Assembly: GCA_023014485.1 (NCBI GenBank)
Contig: JAJOZX010012072.1
Location: 22,501 to 86,500, forward strand
Source of the DNA: Bathynomus jamesi
Taxonomy: Eukaryota > Arthropoda > Malacostraca > Isopoda > Cirolanidae
Direction: 5' to 3'
DNA length: 64,000 bases
Position numbers and translations under genes: made by a program. Of the stretch, positions 56,007 through 64,000 are shown piece after piece (the first letter of the stretch is position 1; every line of letters starts with the position of its first letter). The notes beneath the pieces were generated by a model. That model saw only the letters and a program-made list of their open reading frames with translations. It was not told where the DNA came from and searched no databases.

Positions 56007-56450
56007 AGTGGTATCACAGGCCGCAACCACAATACTCCCAAATGCAGCAGCCCAACCAATAACACCAAACAAGAACCGACATTGACCAAGAAATGACCAT
56101 CATTTAGGAAAATTGAACACGAAGATTAGAAACCTGGTAAATGTATTATACACAAATATACAAGGCCTCTATATGGACCATGCAGACTGCAAATTACAAT
56201 ACCTGCAAAATTTAGCTAGGGAACAATAACAACAGTGGTATCACAGGCTGCAACCACAATACTCCCAAATGCAGCAGCCCAACCAATAACACCAAACAAG
56301 AACCGACATTGACCAGGAAATGACCACCATTTAGGAAAATTGAACACGAAGATTAGAAACCCAGTAAATGTATTATACACAAATATACAAGGCCTCTATA
56401 CGGACCATGCAGACTGCAAATTACAATACCTGCAAAATTTAGTTATGGAG
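56003..56450. repeat. Tandem duplication of about 223 bp
   Basis: Two consecutive copies (start near 56004 and 56229), each beginning ACAACAGTGGTATCACAGGC and running to TACCTGCAAAATTTAG. They differ at only a handful of positions. Each contains the start of a LINE endonuclease reading frame; only the second continues. Confidence 0.92.
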
Positions 56451-57425
56451 ACCAGCATAGATATCATATGCCTAACGGAAATACAGTTACATACTGTAAG
56501 TGCGAAAAAGGTTGTGAAAACTGCATTGAGAACACTGAAATAGCATTGCTGGACTACAACATATACAGAGCAGATAGTGGCTAGATGAGGAGGTGGGTGT
56601 TGTATCTACGTGAAAAATACACACGTGTGAAGTGAAGGTAAAGAAATCAAACAGCACAATTGAAGTTATTATATTAGAAGTAAAATAACTGAACCTAACC
56701 ATTATGACCATCTACAGACCACCAAACACCACAAAAAGTGAATTCCAATTTGCTACAAATGAAAAAGAAAACATATTAAAATTACTTAAAACTCCAGCAA
56801 CAAATATTCTAATTTTTGGAGATTTTAATTTCCCATTAATATCATGGAAGAAAAATGACGAAGTTATATATGTTGAGAAGTTTCATGGCAACATTACTAA
56901 AGATGACAGAACCCAAGCAACAATGCTATTAGATATTATGGAACATTACGCCCTTACCCAGGAAATTGGTGAAGCCACGAGAAAGGAGAACGTTTTGGGT
57001 TTAATCTGGATAAATAACAATGAGATGATGATAAATAAAAAAGTAACGCGTGCACAGTTCTCCGACCATAACCTCATTGATATACAATTGAAGTTAGTAC
57101 CCAGAGGTCCAAAAATGCATACTAGAGAGGCAGATGGAATATTTGAAGGCTAAACATAAATTCAAAGAAAGTAAATTGGGAAAACGTAAATAAAGATTTA
57201 AAGGAGGTAAATTGGGAATTACTGCTACATGAGAAGACTGCAAGAAATACTATGTATAATAGAGACAGAAACCAAACCTATAATACTGAAACATATTCCA
57301 GAGAGAAGGAAAGGAAACATAGCAAGCTTGAGAGGAAAATCAGGACTCTATTCAGACAACGAAGACAAACCGTAAAACATCTCCACAGATGCAGAACTGA
57401 TGCAGAGAGAATATGAAAGCCAGGT
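56340..57425 (+). pseudogene. LINE fragment, apurinic-type endonuclease
   Basis: It reads NPVNVLYTNIQGLYTDHADC and METSIDIICLTEIQLH, then after a decayed stretch TIYRPPNTTKSEFQF, ILIFGDFNFPLISWKK, ATMLLDIMEHYALTQEIGEA and KKVTRAQFSDHNLIDIQLKL (SDH motif), then linker INSKKVNWENVNKDLKE. The endonuclease nicks the target for reverse transcription in intact elements. Stops lie near 56540-56700. No RT follows. Confidence 0.8.
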
Positions 57426-57461
57426 AAGCAAATTCATCTCTAGTACCTGTTAAGTTTACAT

Positions 57462-57515
57462 TTAAAGTTTGTCATGAGGTAAGCAGCAGTAGGTGTACTT
57501 AAACTTTTGACTGGT

Positions 57516-57574
<59 letters not shown>

Positions 57575-60345
57575 CTTGTGGTACTGAGCTGCATAATTCT
57601 GATGATGATACACCTTCAATTTTGACCACCTGTAGTTTTCTGAGGAAGTTGTAGATCCATTTTCTCACTTTGCCTGTTATTCGCATATATTTCATTTTAT
57701 GTGCTATTATACCATGATCGCATTTCTTCAAAGCTTTAGCATGATCTGTGTATATGACATCATAGTTTTCATTGCCTTCAAGTCATTGAGGACATTGTTA
57801 TAATGCTCTATATGTTGTAATAGGCATGATCTTCCTGATCGGAATCCATGTTTATTTTCATTGAATCTTTCCAATGTCTCCAAGAAGTCATAGATTTTCT
57901 CTATTATTTCAAATATTTTGGTGAGGTGGGACATCAAGGACACTAGTCAATAGTTCTTTGCTTGAGATCTATTCCTGCCTTTATATATAGGGACAATGTT
58001 TGCTCTTTTTAAGATGCTCAGTATTTCCCCATATCCAATATAAGGGTGTAGTTATTTCATTTTTACAATTTTTAATTAAAAGTCCATTCCATTTGTCTGG
58101 ACCTACAGCTGAATGTGATTTCATTTGTCCTATAGCTCTCGCTTCATCTTCTGGGGTAAAATTAAAGTCTGTTATACATTCTCCTTGCAATTTGTCTTTG
58201 AAGAATGCATCTATGTCAGGTGTCGCTTTGTCACTTTTTCGGGTACTGAAGACTGATTCATACTGGGCTCTCAATGTTTCAGATATTTCGTTTAGATCAT
58301 CTGTTAGTTCATTATCTCCTTTCCTTAAGGGCCCGATAGTGTGCATTTTTGTTTTCCTTTTTGCATAGCTGTAGAAGTCTTGGATTTTCCTTTATTGCTT
58401 CTACCGCCTTTTCCTCTTCCCTTCCTGTATGGCCCTTTATCAGAGTTTGTATTTCCCAATCGATTCTCTACAGTTTTTCTTGTATTACTTTCCTGGCATT
58501 GTTGTCTCTGCAATTAGCTAACTTCATCACTACTTTTTCTTTTGCAGAATATTCTTCTTTTTTTTACTCTCTAGACAGTTCCTCTTTCCTTTTGGCTATG
58601 CTTTTGGAGCATATTTTTCCAAAATTCTGAGTGTCTTTTCTTCCAGAGTTGTTAGCATTTCCTCAGTTGTTTTATTCTTGAAAACTGTTTTCCACTCTAT
58701 TTGGGCCATGTGTGATCTGATTTCTTCCCAATTCCCAAAGTTTAGGTTAAAAGCCCCAAATTTGCTTCTTCCTTCCATATGTGATTTGTCTTTTAATGTT
58801 ATTGCCATATTTGTTGACAACTTATGTTGTGGTCTGAGAAAATAGTTGGGGTTATTTTTATATCAGCAATCAAGTTTGTGTTATTCATGAATACCAGATC
58901 TAGGCAGTTATTTTTTCTGGTATTTTCTGTTATCTCCTGTATCAGCATAAACTCGTTTGTGAGAGCCATCAACATTTTTGCTTGCTCCTGGTCCTCTCTT
59001 GTGCCCCCCTTATCTTGCTTTATAAATAGATTTCTAGCCACCTTTTTGTGTTTTATAAATGGGAAATTAAAATTGCTGCAGGGTATTATATTAGGGGATG
59101 GAGAGTTTATGGACTTTATTTGGGTTCTGATCTCATCAATGGCATCTGAAAATTTTTCATTTGGAGAATTTGGAGGTCTATAAATGACTACCAGTACCAC
59201 ATTTAGTTTCTCTGTTTCTACTGCAAGGATTTCAATGAAACTGTTGGAGTTACTTTTTGCCATCTCTGTCATATGCCTCTCATGTATATAAATAGCACAG
59301 CCACCTTTATGTCTCGCTGTTCTATCCACTCTTAGTAAGTTGAATTCATCGATATGCAATTCTTTCTTATTGATATAGTGTTTGCAGTTATCACAGTTTC
59401 CTTGGCAGTCTTTAAGATGTGTTTCTGTGAGGCATGCGATGTCTGCCCCTGTTTCATCCATAAAACCTTTCAGGTATGGAAATTCATTTGGTGAATTGTT
59501 CACTTTTATTCTTTGAATATTTGCCAGGACAATGTTTATGTTCTTTGTTTTGCATTGCCCCTTGTGCATTTTAAATTCATTGTCCTTTGATATTGCATGT
59601 TTTGTAGCCTTGTGATCCTCCGAGATAGATCCATTCCCACCTTCCTGTTCTGGTAGTTTCTTGCCATGTAGTGGTCTGGCTCGAGGGTTTCCAGCTGTGT
59701 CAGCTGCATGTGCTGTATAAGACTTAGCAGCCATACTGTGTCTGAGATGTTGAAAAAATTGTGTGTGCTATTTGTGTTTTGTTTGCTATTTAGGTATATA
59801 TTTTTTTTCTCACATTCTCTCACTTGTCCTTTGAACTTGTTGGGAGATGATGGTAGTAGCATTTTCTCCCATACTGGCAGGTTCTATATGTTGCGTAGGT
59901 CTTGCAAATGTCTGGATGGTAGAATTTGTATTTTCCATCAAATTTGCAGTGACCATTATTGTAGTAGTAGTAGTACAGTAGTTCCACACAGGAGGGTGTT
60001 TGTAAATATATTTTTCTCCCTTATATCTGCATATTCCTTTCACATAGTATTTACATGTATTTTCTTCCCCATTTTTATTTGGGGGGGCCATTGTTTCTGG
60101 TGGTTTCAGTATGGTTTCTTTATTGTCTACTTGTTTTTTCCTATCGCTGCTAATGCCCTTTGTTTGAAATCTTTGGATTTGGTTTTGTGCCTTTGTTTCC
60201 TCTGTTGGTGCTTCTTTTATTTCTATTATTTCTGCTTTTTCTGTTTTCTTTCCTGTTCATTTTTTGTAGTTTCCTCTCATATACTATCTTCATTCCTTCT
60301 ATTTCTTTTTTCTGTTCACTAATCATAAACTCCTCTTGATTCCAT
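57462..60345 (-). pseudogene. LINE, ORF1-like, endonuclease and N-terminal half of RT
   Basis: In minus order: a Lys/Glu-rich stretch, then a CCCH-finger-like motif CKYYVKGICRYKGEKY, then IYKHPPVW (60091-59810; one Cys replaced by Tyr); the endonuclease 59734-58799 with NIVLANIQRIKVNNSPNEF, ADIACLTETHLKD, GGCAIYIHERH, VVLVVIYRPPNSPNEKFSD and TIFSDHN (the FGDFNFP motif has become CSNFNFP); a linker (WKTVFKNKTTEEMLTTLEEK); the RT start IGPLRKGDNELTDDLNEISE, HSAVGPDKWNGLLIKNCKNE, NENKHGFRSGRSCLLQHIEH and HGIIAHKMKYMRITGKVRKW to SVPQG at 57560. It then ends at a (CA)n tract. Frameshifts lie near 58800, 58350 and 57730. Same family as 56340-57425. Confidence 0.83.
57519..57570. repeat. (CA)n microsatellite
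   Basis: About 20 CA units lie exactly where the LINE reverse transcriptase reading breaks after SVPQG. Confidence 0.95.
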
Positions 60346-61012
60346 TCACTTGTTTAGTGCCCATTATGAGAGAGATTTCTTCATTGCTTCATTTCAGGCA
60401 TTGAAATTCAACTAAGGTTTGGCAAAGATCACAGTGAATCGACTTTGATTCATCTTTTATTTTTTATTTTTTTTTTTTACAGTATCCACACAGTTGTATG
60501 AATTGATTTACCATTGCCATGTTTCTAATGTTATGTAAATGATTGTGTTCAAAATATTAACTCAAAATGATAATTTATTAAGTGAGGTATTTGACTTGAC
60601 TTTAGAAATGAGGGAAGGTAAGTTTTTCCATTATTCTGTGGGGTAGGGGATGGGGGATGTGGCACGCTGTAGGTTCTCACTGATTGGTGCCCTGGAGTGT
60701 AATGTGGGGGATAACTGAGGGATATTGCCTTTCAATGGGCAGTTAGATTTCCTCAGAAAACACTCAAAATAGATTGTACATTATAGATAAGTTGCTTTAA
60801 TTTAATTTGCTTTATTTCAACAAATACCGCTATTTTACCACTTAAATAGGCATATGACTGTGTTCACTAAATATTCACTCAAAAATTGACATGACTTAAA
60901 AAGGATTAACTGCAGGATTTTTATTGTAATATCACTTCTATTCAGACTTTCCAATGAAACACGTGTAACTGTCACACTGGGCAGAAAAACTATATATACT
61001 GTACACTCATTC
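60346..61012. other. Unassigned sequence
   Basis: No supportable coding. It contains a long T tract near 60465-60480. It may include the 5' region of the minus-strand LINE. Confidence 0.35.
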
Positions 61013-61590
61013 CTCAGTATTCGCGAGGGTTAGGTTCTTCAAAATCGTCTCGAGTGTTGATCTCGTGGATGTTGAACATATAAACTTATGGAAAAATAGG
61101 GTTAAGTTCCCAGCTCCCCTGAAAATCCCTTTTTGTCCCCCTAATTTAGCCATAAATGCCGAAAAAAACACCAATTATGTTAATAATTATATAGATTAAT
61201 ACTAAATAGAATTAAAAGAAGAAATAAAAAAAACATTGTATGAAATAATTTTCTACCACTACTGACAGCGATAAATCCTAGCCTAACACGAACATAGCCT
61301 ATCAATATTTTTAACACCTGTAATAAAGAAAATTACAGAACTTTTTTTCATTGTTGTTTTAATACCCTTTAAGTGAACACAAACAAAAATATTAGTGTAA
61401 TGTTAATGGAATGAAAACTTACCGATGAAGGTGAGATGATCTGCGTTGATGGTTGGGGGCAGCTTGCAGTGGGGGGAGGATGGTGTATGCTCCCTCCCTC
61501 ATATTCCTCTCCCCTGATGGGCCCCCATCATCACTAGGGAGAGGCTGCACAGTGGTTACTGGGTGGGGGAGGATGGAGCAGACTGCCCTG

Positions 61591-62038
61591 AAGCTGCCCC
61601 CTCAATCTCTCTGACATCATCTGCTGCCCCCTCCATCTCTTTGATATCATCTGCTGCCCCTCCATCTCTTTGATATCATCTGCTGCCCCTCCATCTCTTT
61701 GACATAATCTGCTGCCCCCTCCATCTCTTTGACATAATCTGCTGCCCCCTCCATCTCTTTGACATAATCTGCTGCCCCTCCATCTCTTTGACATAATCTG
61801 CTGCCCCCTCCATCTCTTTGACATAATCTGCTGCCCCCTCCATCTCTTGACATAATCTGCTGCCCCTCCATCTCTTTGACATCATCTGCTGCCCCCTCCA
61901 TCTCTCTGACATCATCTGCTGCCCCCTCCATCTCTTTGACATCATCTGCTGCCCCTCCATCTCTTTGACATCATCTGCTGCCCCCTCCATCTCTTTGACA
62001 TCATCTGCTGCCCCCTCCATCTCTTTGACATCATCTGC
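61591..62038. repeat. Minisatellite, about 15 units of 29-31 bp
   Basis: The unit is approximately CTGCCCCCTCCATCTCTTTG, then ACATCATCTG, with ATAATC/ATCATC and C4/C5 variants. Variation in C-run length makes the unit 29, 30 or 31 bp, so all three minus frames translate as long MEG/GQQ-rich chance ORFs. These are not proteins. Confidence 0.95.
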
Positions 62039-62049
62039 CTGCTAAAGCA

Positions 62050-62850
62050 GGTGAAGGAGTTCGAGTGGGCTTGAAGAACCGAGTCATGGTAGTCTGACGT
62101 GCCTTTCTTCATAAATCCTTCAACAGTTCAACATAGGTGAGGCTGGCTGTGTCAAGAGCTCGCTTAAACTGTATGCTTCTCTCAAGAATAGGATCTGATT
62201 CCTGCAGTTCCTTACAAAGGTTATCAAATCCTGATAAGATTAAGGATAGCTTTGATGCAGTTATAGGCTTAAGCCTCGGGAGATCATCAGGGTCAGCTTC
62301 ATCATCAACATTACTATCATGCAATCCCTCTGCAGCCATCGCATCCAATTCTTCATTCGAAGGTTCAACAGCTGATTGCCTCAGTATCTCTATCTCTTGC
62401 ACATCTTCCTCCTGCATGTCATCAAATCCTTCGCCTCCAATCTCTTTAGCCAATTGAAAAATATTTTTGACAGCATTGTCACAAGTAGTGAAACCTTCAA
62501 AGTCACCTTTGCCATTGGTGGCAAGAAGCAGGGTTGCCCGATCCTTGTAGGCTTTAAATCTAGGTGCCTTTGCAACATTCTTCGCAACATGTATGTGTGC
62601 AACCTAACTTGCTTATAAAAAAGGCTAGTCTCATCACAATTAAAAACTTGCTCAATTTTATATTCTTTGTCTTTAATGAGCTTTTGAATGTAAGGCGTAA
62701 ATGCATTTGCCCTTTCTTGATCAGCAGAACCAGCCTCCCCACTGAGTTTAACATTATGTAGGCTATACCGATGCTTGAAACAACTCAACCATCCAGTACT
62801 AGCGGTGAAGGGTTTCAGATTTGGTTCGTCCTTCGTCACGTGTTCATTAG
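62050..62850 (-). pseudogene. Jerky/Tigger-like transposase, catalytic core deleted
   Basis: It starts in KPFTASTGWLSCFKHRYSLH (CENP-B HTH), then KLSGEAGSADQERANAFTPY, VFNCDETSLFYKQ (first catalytic D) and, in a shifted frame, KDRATLLLATNGKGDFEGF. It then passes directly to an acidic C-terminal segment (FDDMQEEDVQEIEILRQSAV, SFIQFKRAL-type IQFKRALDTASLTYVELLKD) and after a stop TRFFKPTRTPSP. The second and third catalytic residues are missing. Confidence 0.8.
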
Positions 62851-63062
62851 GGTTATAACTTTTTTACAACCTAATATTCCTGTACTTTAATTCAATGAAC
62901 TTTTGCCTAAAAACAAAGAAATGAACTTTCATTTTAATATCTTTTTAGAAAAGGTCACCCTGAAATCAAAAAATCGATTATTGCATACGTAACTTTATTG
63001 CATATTCCATGTAATATAATAAAAGAACTCACAACATAATCGTTATAATACTTGTACATATA

Positions 63063-63999
63063 TTACTGCTTATTGCTTAGAATAAACCGAAGTTGCAGTT
63101 TGTTTTTGTTTCTGCAGGCAGCATACAGTTCAAGCATAACTTTGATTGCACGTTCTGCACACTGATTACTTCTTGGTATCTTGAGTGGGGATGGCTCCTG
63201 CTTCCAGTGATTTTCCAATGAGTTCAATGCTTTTTTGTAAGGTTTCAATATTTCTGACAAGTTCTTGGTCATTTTCATTGTACATCTGATTAGTAAACCA
63301 ATATTCTGCCCAGTTGTATGAAATGAATCTGCATACCTTCTCCAAAGTCTTCCTTGTTGTAGGTATAAGAATAAATGCAAGGATAGCTAGAATGGCTCTT
63401 GAATGCCACCTCGCATTGCTGATGTTTGGAATTTTCTGAAAGTTAATCAAAGGAAAATTCCCTTTTTCTTCAACGAATCTAAACACCCGTGTTAGATGGT
63501 ACAAAAACTTAATATCATCTCTCCATCCTGATTTCTCGAGGACCTCTTCTGTTCCATTAACAAACTGTGCCTTTAGTTCCTCATAATTCTTCACCAGTTG
63601 GGATACAAATGGATATTCGATGTTTGGAGAACTGGTGTTAGCACCAAGATCTTTGTCCATTACCAAACGGAGAATCCTGTCCAGAATGTGATGCTGACAA
63701 CTGATAAATTGTGGTTTGCAGATACCCTTCTCTGAGAACATTCATTGCAATTTGACAATAACTCCACTCTTTTTCCCAGTGTTAACACTTGTTGTATCAG
63801 CAACGATCATCTTTATTGCATTCCATAAGGTGTATTCATCAATAACTTTTGCAATTCCTTCAGCAATAGTTTCAGCCTTGCCATCTTTCAGACGCAATGC
63901 ATCCAATTTTACTTCGGTTCTTTCATTTTTAAGTACCACTACTTGATACTCATTTTCCTCAATGCGCTTTCCATCAAAATGTAAAGACCACTCTTCCAT
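63063..63999 (-). pseudogene. hAT-like transposase fragment, runs off the window
   Basis: Minus order: EEWSLHFDGKRIEENEYQVV and MIVADTTSVNTGKKSG (candidate catalytic D; frame 63999-63742), then CKPQFISCQHHILDRILRLV (C-x2-H as in hAT), WRDDIKFLYHLTRVFRFVEE, INFQKIPNISNARWHSRAIL, and (shifted) HWKQEPSPLKIPRSNQCAER and AIKVMLELYAACRNKNKLQL to the stop at 63063. Frame breaks lie near 63741 and 63180. The layout recalls the RNase H-like domain of hAT proteins, but I cannot name the family. Confidence 0.5.
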
Positions 64000-64000
64000 C

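Larger units (their letters stand above)
61013..62850 (-). mobile_element. Tigger/jerky-type transposon, truncated
   Basis: A Tigger-like left end lies near 61009-61035 (CACTCATTCCTCAGTATTCG, then CGAGGGTTAGG). The minus-strand transposase stops being readable at about 62850 with no matching right TIR, so the 5' side is truncated or too diverged. A 30-bp minisatellite lies just downstream of the stop codon. Confidence 0.6.

Noticed and set aside
55480..56089. Val/Leu-rich minus-strand frames
   Set aside because: They translate the (CA)n/(CAA)n tracts and the antisense of a LINE C-terminus.
59708..60322. 204-codon Phe/Cys-rich plus-strand frame resembling a membrane protein
   Set aside because: It is the complement of the Lys/Glu-rich LINE ORF1 region on the minus strand; hydrophobicity follows from the T-rich strand.
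61534..62020. Repetitive MEG/GQQ protein frames
   Set aside because: They translate a 29-31 bp minisatellite in several frames at once.

Overview
This is a eukaryotic nuclear window, AT-rich and packed with microsatellites and transposable elements (TEs). The TE genes contain spliceosomal introns. I found no gene that looks like a host gene. Short TTAGG runs (18767-18790 and 23573-23595) fit an arthropod, and the TE mix (Penelope-like elements with hammerhead ribozymes, CR1-like and RTE-like LINEs, Tc1/mariner, Tigger, Merlin, hAT, MULE) suits a large repeat-rich arthropod genome such as a crustacean or chelicerate. The species cannot be named from sequence alone.

Layout. 1-2.7 kb: a Tc1 element whose transposase gene is split by a second TIR element. 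2.7-7.35 kb: a Penelope-like composite built as a long imperfect palindrome, with hammerhead motifs and a second, nested Penelope-like element. 7.36-12.0 kb: a 5S-rRNA-derived SINE, then a LINE ORF1 remnant cut by a hAT element and by a 2.8-kb palindromic element that carries two hAT-type MITEs. 13.4-20.7 kb: two decayed copies of an unassigned DDE-type transposase (here 'family X'); the second holds a Merlin-like element that itself holds a Tc1. 20.8-27.7 kb: a fragment and a nearly complete copy of another unassigned transposase-like family ('family Y') with long terminal inverted repeats. 28.2-32.5 kb: a Tigger-type MITE and a FLYWCH/MULE element.

33-55 kb is a nested stack reconstructed from matching junctions. 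A CR1-like LINE on the minus strand (with a twin-priming-style 5' inversion) was hit by an RTE-like LINE (37112-53563, TSD of about 13 bp). The RTE-like LINE was hit by three elements: a small TIR element, a third unassigned family ('family Z', about 39.07-51.5 kb) and a mariner deletion derivative. Family Z holds two back-to-back mariner-like elements and a Tigger. The Tigger holds a complete family X element with a TATA target duplication. This gives five insertion layers.

55.5-60.3 kb: pieces of a further LINE family in both orientations, one nearly full length with a CCCH-finger-like ORF1. 61-64 kb: a deleted jerky/Tigger-like element with a 30-bp minisatellite, and a hAT-like transposase fragment running off the end of the window.

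Almost every gene is a pseudogene. The family Y gene (24107-27160) is the best preserved. The most novel material is families X, Y and Z: TIR transposons with long, foldback-prone ends whose transposases I could not place in a named superfamily.
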